In this document: positions 7,706 through 14,425 of the stretch, piece after piece | How positions within the stretch are numbered: the stretch's first letter is position 1 | Layout: each line of letters opens with the position of its first letter | From: a bacterium | GTDB lineage: Bacteria > SZUA-79 > Acidulodesulfobacterales > Acidulodesulfobacteraceae | Direction: 5' to 3' | DNA length: 61,809 bases | Assembly: GCA_021850985.1 (NCBI GenBank) | Contig: JAJZJX010000008.1 | Span: forward strand, 1 to 61,809 | Notes under the pieces: generated by a model | Seen by the model: only the letters and a program-made list of their open reading frames with translations | Databases searched by the model: none | What the model was told of the DNA's origin: nothing | Program-made: the position numbers and the translations under genes

Positions 7706-8386
7706 TTAATTAGTCTTATATAAATCAAAGTTTGCCGGCGGTGGCGGGGGAGATTTCCATTTTTCTTTTTGTGTACTTTGAACATTTTGCCTTAGTTTTC
7801 TATAAGATTTTCCATAAACTAAAACGGGATTTGCCGAATAATCGTTAACGGCATATACCTGGATATTATTTCCTGTAAAATTTGAGACGGCAAATGCCTC
7901 ATATCCGTTTCCGCAAGAAACATAAGGTTGCGATGGGAGTGCGGGGGGAGATGATAATTTTACAGGAAGCGTTTTACTTGCGGAAGGTAAGGCTTTAATA
8001 AAATAATAAAAATTAATCTTGACCATTGGTGAGAACCCAATAATTGGAAATCCCGACTTTATTTTGCCGGATTTATTTTTAAGTATATTATCTACGCATT
8101 TAAATGGTGGCCGTGCAGTAGAAGGAATTTTCTCAGTATATAATTTATGCGGAAATGTATTTACCGATAAATTTAGTCCTTTAGTTGAGTAATAACCTGC
8201 GCTTATATATGTATCGTTCATTGCGTTAAATGCCATTTCGTCTGTATATATGGCGCCTAAGTCTGTTTTAGCTTCGGAATCTATTTGATTATATATAGCT
8301 GCTTGGTGAGGAGATATATGATTAGAACAACCAGACATTAAAAAAACTGGTAATAGTGCGAATAAAATTAAAAATAATATCTTCAT
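7706..8386 (-). CDS. Lipoprotein with a pilin-like head domain
   Basis: 226 aa. Signal peptide with lipobox FLMSGC (residues 15-20). The following region (TDLGAIYTDEMAFNAMNDTY, about residues 42-61) reads like the segment after the N-terminal helix of type IV pilins, and the later VSCGNGYEAFAVSNFTGNNI block resembles the pilin C-terminal strand region. A proline run (PPPPP) lies near the end. Pilin-type helix and prepilin site are absent, so a lipid anchor may have replaced them. It has its own promoter and an AGGAGG ribosome site. The pilin similarity is by eye, not by search. Confidence 0.55.
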   Translation of the reverse strand: MKILFLILFALLPVFLMSGCSNHISPHQAAIYNQIDSEAKTDLGAIYTDEMAFNAMNDTYISAGYYSTKGLNLSVNTFPHKLYTEKIPSTARPPFKCVDNILKNKSGKIKSGFPIIGFSPMVKINFYYFIKALPSASKTLPVKLSSPPALPSQPYVSCGNGYEAFAVSNFTGNNIQVYAVNDYSANPVLVYGKSYRKLRQNVQSTQKEKWKSPPPPPANFDLYKTN

Positions 8387-8438
8387 ACTTCCTCCTAATT
8401 TACCCTTTAATTTAATTTTTTACGATATCTATATTTAT

Positions 8439-8467
8439 TTTATACAACTAATTTAAGTAATAGTCAA
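8439..8467 (-). promoter_or_regulatory. Promoter of the pilin-like lipoprotein gene
   Basis: -35 TTGACT (8467-8462), 17 bp, -10 TATAAA (8444-8439), followed by a 53-nt leader with AGGAGG before the ATG at 8386. The string from -10 onward is the same as before the genes at 5766 and 7593, but here the ATG has been moved downstream. Confidence 0.6.
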
Positions 8468-8497
8468 ATTTAACCTCATAAAAATACAGGCTAAAAA

Positions 8498-8572
8498 TAA
8501 TTTAATTAAATTAAAGTTGAAAAATAACTTGACATATATTTATTAAAGTTGTATTTTTATAAGTAAGTATTA
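8498..8572 (+). promoter_or_regulatory. Promoter/operator of the rightward operon, copy of 4668-4740
   Basis: -35 TTGACA (8529-8534), 17-bp spacer containing TTATTAAAGTTG, -10 TATTTT (8552-8557). It is nearly identical over 70 bp to the VirB operon promoter, so one regulator probably controls both. Confidence 0.7.
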
Positions 8573-8599
8573 TAAACGCTTAATCTTAAAGAAAAAATT

Positions 8600-8887
8600 A
8601 TGAAAAAAGAAATTAAATCACCTTTCCTGAACGCACACCAAGGGGCAGAGTATTTAAATTTATCCTACACTTATTTCTGCCAGCTGCTACGCGAGAAAAA
8701 AATAAAGCATTACAAAGCCGGTGGGAAAATACTTATCAAAATGAGCGATATTGAAGACTATCTCGAAAGCATCGTAATAAATCCCGAACCGAAAGCAAAT
8801 CCGGCCGGATATTATAAAAATAAATACAAACTAAGAGATAAATATAATGTCGATGATGTAAAAGCTTATTTAAACATTAAAGACTAA
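8600..8887 (+). CDS. Excisionase-like HTH_17 (MerR-type) DNA-binding protein
   Basis: 95 aa. The N-terminal half is a winged-helix excisionase fold: HQGAEYLNLSYTYFCQLLRE, then KKIKHYKAGGKILIKMSDIEDYL. Such proteins act as recombination directionality factors or as activators of element genes. It is the first gene of the rightward operon, directly downstream of the shared promoter. A paralogue of the same fold lies in element 2 at 37955-38215. The C-terminal 40 residues are basic and unrecognised. Confidence 0.75.
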   Translation: MKKEIKSPFLNAHQGAEYLNLSYTYFCQLLREKKIKHYKAGGKILIKMSDIEDYLESIVINPEPKANPAGYYKNKYKLRDKYNVDDVKAYLNIKD

Positions 8888-8897
8888 GGAAAAAATA

Positions 8898-9074
8898 ATG
8901 CCACAAAATAAAAACCGTAAATACCAAAAAGATTATTACTATTCGCATAAAATTAAATCACATAATCCCTCTCACAGGCCTGTTAATTCAGACGAGGATG
9001 GAGACCCTGCAACAAGAAATCAAAGAATAAAAGAATGGATAAATAAAATAAATGAAAAATATAAAAATAGATAG
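8898..9074 (+). CDS. Small basic hypothetical protein (58 aa)
   Basis: 58 codons from the ATG at 8898 to TAG at 9074, with an AAGGAAAAA ribosome site and 10-nt spacing from the preceding gene. Highly charged and Tyr/Lys-rich (KNRKYQKDYYYSHKIK at residues 5-20), helical at the end (IKEWINKINEKYK). No family recognised. Operon position suggests a small regulator or DNA-binding peptide. Confidence 0.5.
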   Translation: MPQNKNRKYQKDYYYSHKIKSHNPSHRPVNSDEDGDPATRNQRIKEWINKINEKYKNR

Positions 9075-9123
9075 ACATCTTTGGATGAAATAATCCAAAG
9101 AGCAACAAACAGAGGAGGTAGTT

Positions 9124-10107
9124 ATGGGACAAATAAAGTGGATTAAAATAACCACAGACATATTCGACGATGAAAAAATAAAATTAATCGACAGTATGCC
9201 GGAACGAGACACTATTTTAGTAATTTGGCTAAAGCTACTGACGCTCGCCGGTAAAAGCAACAGAAGCGGTTACCTGCTCTTTTCGGACAATATCCCTTAC
9301 GATGACGAAATGCTATCGACTTTATTTAATCGTCCGATTAATTCTATTCGCCTTGCTATCGGAACTTTTAAAAAATTTGGAATGATAGTCGTCGAACATT
9401 TTTCGGATTCGGAGAAAGAGATTTTATATATATCGAATTGGGAGAAACATCAGAATATCGACGGGATGGAGAAAATAAAAGAACAAAGTAGGTTAAGGGT
9501 AGAAAGATACAGACATAAACAAAAATTGTTAAATAATAAAAAACCTTGTAACGTTACAAGTAACGTTACAGTAACGCAAAGTAACGCAATAGATATAGAT
9601 ATAGATATAGATAAAGATATAATACCCCCCCTACCCCCCAAAAGTTTTGAAAATGAAAAATGCGAGGGGGATTTAATTTCAAACCAAAACTTAAAAGCAC
9701 TCGGTGAAAAGTATTCGGAAAAAGAAGTAAAAACCGCTTACAGTTTTTTAAAGCACTTAATAAAACAAGGTAAACAAATCAAAGACCCCCTCGCATTTTT
9801 ATTCACGCTTCTAAAAAACAAAACCTACGAAGATATAACGGAAATTGAAGCACAGCGGCAGAAAAAAGAAAATGAAGAACGTAAAAGTAAACTGCAGTTG
9901 CGTAAACAGCGGGAATTAGACAACTTTTTAGACAAAAAAACAGAAGAAATATTTGAAAATATGAGCCAGGAAGAAGTAACAGAAAAAGTAAGCGAAATTA
10001 AAAAAACACTGGAATGCGATGAAAAATTAAAAGACGGATTAGCTTTATTAACTCTAAAGGCACAGATTAGAAAGGATTTAGAGTTTCAAAGGGTTAATAC
10101 TTCTTAG
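9124..10107 (+). CDS. Phage-type replisome organizer / replication initiator
   Basis: 327 aa. The N-terminal domain (residues 3-115: IKWIKITTDIFDDEKIKLID, then ILYISNWEKHQN) matches the phage replisome organizer N-terminal family, a winged helix that binds origin repeats. The centre is a low-complexity linker with four GTAACG-encoded repeats and IDIDIDIDKDI, and the C-terminal half is a charged coiled coil expected to contact helicase loader or helicase. The coding sequence itself holds iteron-like repeats (9548-9586), as in lambda O. A good AGGAGG site precedes the ATG. It implies the element can replicate when excised. Confidence 0.78.
   Translation: MGQIKWIKITTDIFDDEKIKLIDSMPERDTILVIWLKLLTLAGKSNRSGYLLFSDNIPYDDEMLSTLFNRPINSIRLAIGTFKKFGMIVVEHFSDSEKEILYISNWEKHQNIDGMEKIKEQSRLRVERYRHKQKLLNNKKPCNVTSNVTVTQSNAIDIDIDIDKDIIPPLPPKSFENEKCEGDLISNQNLKALGEKYSEKEVKTAYSFLKHLIKQGKQIKDPLAFLFTLLKNKTYEDITEIEAQRQKKENEERKSKLQLRKQRELDNFLDKKTEEIFENMSQEEVTEKVSEIKKTLECDEKLKDGLALLTLKAQIRKDLEFQRVNTS
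9548..9640 (+). other. Candidate replication origin inside the initiator gene
   Basis: Four GTAACG repeats at 9548, 9560, 9571 and 9581 (10-12 bp apart, about one helical turn), the first two extended to the palindrome GTAACGTTAC. They are followed by an AT-rich ATAGAT tandem array (9589-9620) that could melt, and two C runs (9625-9639). The layout mirrors origins embedded in phage initiator genes. Confidence 0.5.
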
Positions 10108-10112
10108 GATTT

Positions 10113-10213
10113 TCCAACGGTGAAATATTTAGTTATGCGACAAAAGACGAACTCAAAAGCAAAGAAGAAGACTTTACAAAAGCTTTAACAGAAATAAATA
10201 AATTAAAAATATA
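10113..10213 (+). pseudogene. Orphan 3' end related to the gene at 11448-11813
   Basis: About 30 codons ending in a stop read EIFSYATKDELKSKEEDF and then TKALTEINKL. This is about 80 percent identical in DNA to the tail of the gene at 11448-11813 (positions 11724-11811). No start codon is present. It is one of four detached gene tails in this stretch, each lying before an intact small gene. Confidence 0.7.
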
Positions 10214-10230
10214 ATAATGGAGGTAAAACA

Positions 10231-10557
10231 ATGACAAAGAAAGAACTAATTAAGTCTATTTCTAAAAAATCAGGCATTTCTAATGTCGATGCCAAAAAGG
10301 CATTAAATGCCTTTACTGAAACAGTTATTGAGGAACTTAGAGAAGGAAGTCATGGGCAGACTAATTATGGACATCAAGTAACTATAACGGGTTTTGGCAC
10401 ATTCTGGATGCGTTGGAATTTGCCGAGAATGTATAGAAACCCACGGACAGGTAAAAAAATATATGTCAAATCGCGTTATACCCCAACATTTAAACCTGGA
10501 AAATGGTTAAAAGAGGCAGTTATTATATCGGAAAATGAGCCTGAATCAGAAAACTAA
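10231..10557 (+). CDS. HU/IHF-family DNA-bending protein
   Basis: 108 aa, slightly longer than HU. MTKKELIKSISKKSGISNVD at the N-terminus and ITGFGTFWMRWN followed by RNPRTGKKI are the HU signatures; the arm region RTGKKIYVKSRYTPTFKPG fits the DNA-inserting beta ribbon. The middle (REGSHGQTNYGHQ) carries an insertion relative to classic HU. It probably assists replication, recombination or relaxosome assembly. Ribosome site GGAGG 8 nt upstream. It follows the orphan tail at 10113-10213. Confidence 0.88.
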   Translation: MTKKELIKSISKKSGISNVDAKKALNAFTETVIEELREGSHGQTNYGHQVTITGFGTFWMRWNLPRMYRNPRTGKKIYVKSRYTPTFKPGKWLKEAVIISENEPESEN

Positions 10558-10583
10558 GTGGTGTGGAAAATATAAGTAAGGTA

Positions 10584-10613
10584 ATACTTTTAAATAACTT
10601 TTTAGGGGTATAA
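10584..10613 (+). pseudogene. Orphan 3' end related to the gene at 14905-15513
   Basis: About 30 nt (TTAAATAACTTTTTAGGGGT core, then ATA) are identical to the last codons of the kinase-like P-loop gene (15487-15513, encoding NNFLGV and stop). It precedes the 71-aa gene at 10626. Confidence 0.6.
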
Positions 10614-10625
10614 AGGTTAGAAAAT

Positions 10626-10841
10626 ATGAGATTAGAAAATGTAATTTTAGTTATAACTGCGTTATCGGCGTTATCGGATACGCTTGTTTTAGCAAACACA
10701 AAAATCGATAAAAAAGGCCGCGGTGTTATATTGCAAAAAAAAGAGGTAGGCGAACAATTTGCGAACGTTTTTAATAATAAAGAATTTAACGCTAACGGCA
10801 AGCGGTATCGAATAATTATAGAAGAAACCGATGCAAAATAA
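10626..10841 (+). CDS. Small hypothetical protein (71 aa)
   Basis: 71 aa with a mildly hydrophobic N-terminus (VILVITALSALSDTLVL, residues 6-22) and a basic rest (FNANGKRYRIIIEETDAK). Unknown family. It follows the detached tail of the P-loop gene, suggesting that this cassette moved together with the end of its former upstream neighbour. No strong ribosome site (AGGTTAG). Confidence 0.45.
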   Translation: MRLENVILVITALSALSDTLVLANTKIDKKGRGVILQKKEVGEQFANVFNNKEFNANGKRYRIIIEETDAK

Positions 10842-10857
10842 TCGGGATAATAACATA

Positions 10858-10901
10858 TGAAGAATTAAATAGAAACGATGTGGTTTGGTTAAGCTGGTAG
10901 G
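10858..10901 (+). pseudogene. Orphan 3' end related to the gene at 11226-11414
   Basis: Codons EELNRNDVVWLS then W and stop repeat the C-terminal EELNRNDVVWLSCSQ of the gene at 11226-11414 with very few base changes. No start codon. It lies just before the 84-aa gene at 10909. Confidence 0.7.
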
Positions 10902-10908
10902 TGTAAAA

Positions 10909-11139
10909 ATGTCATTAAATAACAAGAAAATTGAAGATAAGCTTTTAATAGATTTAGGTTTTGACCCAAAACTTTATGCTTTTAAAGAAGGTACTTTAAA
11001 AGCTATTAAAAACAACTTAGTAGTATTTGTAACGAATAGATATCAGGTTGAAATCTATTATGATAAACGAAAAAAAGAATTGGTAGATAAAAGAATATAT
11101 CTTTTCGTAATAAAAAAGTTAAAAAATGAATATGAATAG
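10909..11139 (+). CDS. Small hypothetical protein (about 76 aa)
   Basis: The likely ATG is at 10909 (MSLNNKKIEDKLLIDLGFD); a TTG at 10885 is in frame but falls inside the orphan tail. Basic alpha/beta protein with KNNLVVFVTNRYQVEIYYDK in the middle. No recognised family. GTAGGTGT is a weak ribosome site. Confidence 0.5.
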   Translation: MSLNNKKIEDKLLIDLGFDPKLYAFKEGTLKAIKNNLVVFVTNRYQVEIYYDKRKKELVDKRIYLFVIKKLKNEYE

Positions 11140-11147
11140 GAACATTT

Positions 11148-11207
11148 TTGCGGAACACAAGGTCTATATTTGATTTAAACAAAGAAAAGCAGTTAAATTT
11201 ATTTTAG
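11148..11207 (+). pseudogene. Orphan methyltransferase-like C-terminal tail with QLNLF
   Basis: An open stretch reading FDLNKEKQLNLF and stop is almost the same as the tail at 13660-13696 (NKEDQLNLF). QLNLF is a clamp-binding type motif often found at the end of methylases and repair proteins. No start codon. It precedes the gene at 11226. Confidence 0.55.
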
Positions 11208-11225
11208 CTAAACAAAGGAGGCATA

Positions 11226-11414
11226 ATGACAGTAAAAGAATTAAAAAAAGAATTAAATAAATTTGATGAAAATCTTGAAGTATTAATCGATTATTTTGAC
11301 ATTAAATCTTTTCCAATTGTAGTTGTTTTAAAAAGCAAACCTTGCAAAGAAGACGATGAAGAAGGCGAAGAGTTAAATAGAAACGATGTAGTTTGGTTAA
11401 GCTGTTCGCAATAA
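11226..11414 (+). CDS. Small acidic hypothetical protein (62 aa)
   Basis: 62 aa: MTVKELKKELNKFDENLEVL start, an alpha/beta pattern, then a strongly acidic patch (EDDEEGEE, residues 44-51) and NRNDVVWLSCSQ. Small phage-like proteins starting TVKELKKELNKF are common in mobile DNA but have no assigned role. Good AAAGGAGG ribosome site. Its 3' end is duplicated at 10858-10901. Confidence 0.55.
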   Translation: MTVKELKKELNKFDENLEVLIDYFDIKSFPIVVVLKSKPCKEDDEEGEELNRNDVVWLSCSQ

Positions 11415-11447
11415 TATAATCATAAAAAAATAAAGGAGGATAAAAAA

Positions 11448-11813
11448 ATGATAGCTCAATATTTAACAACAGATAAAGGTTTCGTTAAGAAAATCATTCT
11501 TAACGATGTTCTAAACAGCCATAACGATATGCTTACTTTTTATGTAACTTTTATGGAAAAAGCCTTTTTAATGGAGAACTACGAAGATATGCCAGAAATT
11601 ATGGACGATGCATATTTAATATCCGACGATAGACACACGCTTTTTGATATTAATCCGGATTTAAAAGAGCCGACCAAAGAAATTGCTAAAATTCTTAAAA
11701 TATACGAATTGAAATGTGAAAACAGCGAGATATTTACATATGCAACAAAAAATGAACTTGAAAACAAAGAAGAAGACTTCGCAAAAGCTTTGACGGAAAT
11801 AAATAAATTATAA
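11448..11813 (+). CDS. Hypothetical acidic protein (121 aa)
   Basis: 121 aa, mainly helical and acidic (MPEIMDDAYLISDDRH in the middle, KEEDFAKALTEINKL at the end). No membrane segment or recognised motif. AAGGAGG ribosome site 9 nt before the ATG. The 3' third is duplicated as an orphan tail at 10113-10213, which shows the gene has taken part in local reshuffling. Confidence 0.5.
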   Translation: MIAQYLTTDKGFVKKIILNDVLNSHNDMLTFYVTFMEKAFLMENYEDMPEIMDDAYLISDDRHTLFDINPDLKEPTKEIAKILKIYELKCENSEIFTYATKNELENKEEDFAKALTEINKL

Positions 11814-11839
11814 AAAATTTTTTAAAAGGATATCAAACA

Positions 11840-12556
11840 ATGGACGAAGTAATTTTAACGCATTCCATAACAACTAAAAATAACACAAACAATATTCTTG
11901 TAATCGGCGCATGCGAAACAAGCAAAACAGAATTTTTCGTTAAACCTAACTTACTTTCTATTTCCGATAATATCATAGCAATAAGCGGAGATAACGACGG
12001 ATTATTAGAAAAAACGGCGTCTTTCAGAAAAGAAAAACTAAAACAAAAAATATTTACACAAGAAACTTTTAAAGAAAATATAAAAGACTTAGATTATTTT
12101 GGAGATAAGTACACATTATATCTTACCGCTTCGCATTTAGACAAAAACGAAAGAATCAATTTATTACATTATACGTTCGGTTGGATTATGGATTGCATAT
12201 ATTATTCTGCGCCTAAAAAACCTATTACGATAATAATAGACGATTTATCTTTATTTCCGATATGCGGCGATATTATGACTCATAAGGTAGATAACGTTAG
12301 AATAATCGCTACGGTTCAAAGTATAGATGTTCTATATCAAACATACAAACATCCTGAAAAAATTCTTAATTCATTCGGTATAAAAATGTTTTTTCATACT
12401 AATGGTCTAAACGACGCCGAATATATGTCGTCATCGTTTATATCAAAAGAAATGGCAGCGAATTTAAAATCTGACGAAGCTCTTATCATAGGACTTTTAG
12501 ATAATCCTATAATAGCAAACGACAAGATTCTGCATTGGTGGAGTTATGGCAAATAA
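11840..12556 (+). CDS. Degenerate, shortened VirD4/TraG-like ATPase
   Basis: 238 aa, less than half of a coupling protein. NILVIGACETSKTEFFVKPN (residues 18-37) aligns by eye with the Walker A region of TraG/VirD4 proteins, but the glycine before Lys is Ser (GACETSKT, 23-30). A Walker B-like IIIDDLS follows at 131-137, and LYLTASHLDKNERINLLHY resembles the segment before it in full-length members. The N-terminal membrane helices and the all-alpha domain are missing. It may be a remnant or a repurposed accessory of conjugation. The real coupling protein is at 21440. The last 11 nt overlap the methylase gene. Confidence 0.55.
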   Translation: MDEVILTHSITTKNNTNNILVIGACETSKTEFFVKPNLLSISDNIIAISGDNDGLLEKTASFRKEKLKQKIFTQETFKENIKDLDYFGDKYTLYLTASHLDKNERINLLHYTFGWIMDCIYYSAPKKPITIIIDDLSLFPICGDIMTHKVDNVRIIATVQSIDVLYQTYKHPEKILNSFGIKMFFHTNGLNDAEYMSSSFISKEMAANLKSDEALIIGLLDNPIIANDKILHWWSYGK

Positions 12557-13382
12557 ACTAACCCCCTTCGGATACTTTGGAGGTAAATATTTTATGACGG
12601 ACAAAATAATCCCGTTATTTCCTAAACATAAAACTTATGTTGAAGTCTTTGGCGGGTCCGGCGTGATACTGATAAATAAAAAGCCGTCAAATATAGAAGT
12701 CTATAACGATATAGACGGAGAGCTTTATAATTTTTTTAAGGTTATAGCCGACGAAAAGCTGTTTAAGAAATTTCAGGAAAAAATAAGCTTATTGCCGTAT
12801 AGCCGCCAATGTTATTACGAATACAGGACAATGGATATAAGCAAATTAAATATTACAGAAAGAGCGGTTAGGTTTTGGTATTTAATTAAATCAACAAGAC
12901 ACAGCACTTATGAATATACAGGCTGGAAGTTTTCAGTTGAGGCCAATATGCCGAAAAGAATAAAGAATATAGATAAATTAAGTCTTATTCATAGCAGGCT
13001 TTCTAATGTTTATATCGATAATTTAAATTTTAGAAAATTAATTAAAAACTGGGACAGGCCCGACACTTTTTTCTATCTCGACCCGCCCTACGTGGCAAGC
13101 TCCCGCAAAAGCGGCGGTTATATGTTCGAGATGGCAGACGAAGACCACAACGACCTTATAGACATTCTTTTGAATATCAAAGGCAAATGGCTTTTAAGCG
13201 GTTACGACAACGAGATTTATAACGACAGGCTTTCAGATTTTTACAGGCAGGATTTTAACTGTTTCGCTAATAGCTTGAGATACAGGAATAAAGATAATTG
13301 TCCGGCACGGACGGAAACCGTCTGGGCAAATTACGATTTAAACAAGCAAGGGCAAAACCTTTTGCTATTTGAGGGAGCGTAA
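12546..13382 (+). CDS. D12-class (Dam-like) N6-adenine DNA methyltransferase
   Basis: 278 aa. Motif X/I FGYFGGK (residues 8-14) and VEVFGGSGV (32-40) bind AdoMet, and the catalytic motif IV is DPPY (179-182), which defines the alpha-type D12 class. Orphan methylases of this type protect mobile elements from host restriction. No matching endonuclease is adjacent. It overlaps the truncated VirD4-like gene by 11 nt. Confidence 0.88.
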   Translation: MANKLTPFGYFGGKYFMTDKIIPLFPKHKTYVEVFGGSGVILINKKPSNIEVYNDIDGELYNFFKVIADEKLFKKFQEKISLLPYSRQCYYEYRTMDISKLNITERAVRFWYLIKSTRHSTYEYTGWKFSVEANMPKRIKNIDKLSLIHSRLSNVYIDNLNFRKLIKNWDRPDTFFYLDPPYVASSRKSGGYMFEMADEDHNDLIDILLNIKGKWLLSGYDNEIYNDRLSDFYRQDFNCFANSLRYRNKDNCPARTETVWANYDLNKQGQNLLLFEGA

Positions 13383-13388
13383 ATTTTT

Positions 13389-13696
13389 ATGAGCATATTA
13401 TTTAATCAAGATGATTTTTATAGAGACTCTTCCGGATTAATGATCCCTAAAACTTGTTTACCGGAAAAACGCTTGATAGCGATGGATTTCTTTTCCGGTA
13501 TAGGCGGATTTAGTCTCGGATTAATACAATCCGGTATTAACGTAATAGCGGCCGTAGAGATGCGCTTAAAAAATCCCTTACTTTAACTGCCGGCGCAGGC
13601 GGAGCTTTTAAAAGCACACATAGTATTAAGAAAAATAAAAAGAAAACGGCTAAAAAAAGGCTAAAAAACAAAGAAGATCAGTTAAATTTATTTTAA
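13389..13696 (+). pseudogene. C5-cytosine methyltransferase with internal deletion and frameshift
   Basis: Codons 1-57 encode the N-terminus of a Dcm-type enzyme, including motif I MDFFSGIGGFSLGLIQSG, with an upstream MSILFNQDDF leader. Then the frame runs to a stop at 13584-13586. From about 13570 another frame (DALKKSLTLTAGAGGAFKST, later NKEDQLNLF) gives a methylase-like C-terminal tail with stop at 13694-13696. The central part with the catalytic PCQ loop and target-recognition domain is gone, so the gene is dead. Confidence 0.75.
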
Positions 13697-13710
13697 AGGA
13701 GGCAAGAAGA

Positions 13711-14142
13711 ATGTATTTAATTAATAGTATCAAAAAGTTTTTAAAAATCAAAGAAGTGCCGAGAATAGAATCTATTAAAACATACGAGGATGTAAATCTG
13801 TTTTTAAAAGGATATAAAAATTATTTTAAGCTTAATTGGACTGATTTTTTTGATAATCGTGTATGGGTTTTTGCTTTTATAAGTAATGGCCAAAAAATTA
13901 CAATTATAAAATCACCTTATAATACAACTTATCAGATATCTGATGGTGTATCGACGTATCGAGAACTATATATAAGGGCATTTATATATGACCATAAAGA
14001 TGAAATCAACGAACGGCTTTTAATTAAACAGCAAATTCAAATAATTAAACAGCAAATTCAAAGCGAAACAGAAAAAGAATTCTTGCGGAGAAAAACACTC
14101 GAAGAGCAAATTAAAAATACAGGAGGAAGTAAAAATGTTTAA
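13711..14142 (+). CDS. Hypothetical protein with short glutamine-rich repeats
   Basis: 143 aa. An N-terminal alpha/beta region with aromatic residues (WTDFFDNRVWVFAFISNG) and a C-terminal helical stretch with two IKQQIQ repeats (about residues 109-120), likely a coiled coil. Unknown family. AAAGGAGG ribosome site. Its last 8 nt overlap the next gene, so the two are probably co-translated and may work together at the membrane. Confidence 0.5.
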   Translation: MYLINSIKKFLKIKEVPRIESIKTYEDVNLFLKGYKNYFKLNWTDFFDNRVWVFAFISNGQKITIIKSPYNTTYQISDGVSTYRELYIRAFIYDHKDEINERLLIKQQIQIIKQQIQSETEKEFLRRKTLEEQIKNTGGSKNV

Positions 14143-14425
14143 ATTTTTAAATAATTATAAAAAATTGCCAGAAAATAAGCAGATTTTTGAATATCTTGGA
14201 CTGTCAGCTTGGTTTTTATTTCTCACAATTATACAAATAGGTTTATTTGAATATTTAAAAGACACTACGAAAAATCTTAAATCATTTATTATTTATGCCA
14301 ATAAGCCTTTAACCTATGCGTATATATCTACTATCGCAACATATGGACTTTCTATTGGTTTTTTTATTATAAGTTTTTTTATGTTTATAAGAAAGAAACG
14401 TTTATCTAAAAAAAATGAATTATAA
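14135..14425 (+). CDS. Hypothetical two-helix membrane protein
   Basis: 96 aa with two predicted membrane helices (about residues 25-45, LSAWFLFLTIIQIGLFEYL, and 65-88, TYGLSIGFFIISFFMFI) and a basic C-terminus RKKRLSKKN. No recognised family. Overlaps both neighbours by 8-11 nt. GGAGG ribosome site inside the preceding gene. Confidence 0.5.
   Translation: MFKFLNNYKKLPENKQIFEYLGLSAWFLFLTIIQIGLFEYLKDTTKNLKSFIIYANKPLTYAYISTIATYGLSIGFFIISFFMFIRKKRLSKKNEL

Noticed and set aside
9450-9641. Minus-strand frame inside the replisome organizer
   Set aside because: Its SISISISI stretch is only the antisense of the ATAGAT tandem repeat.
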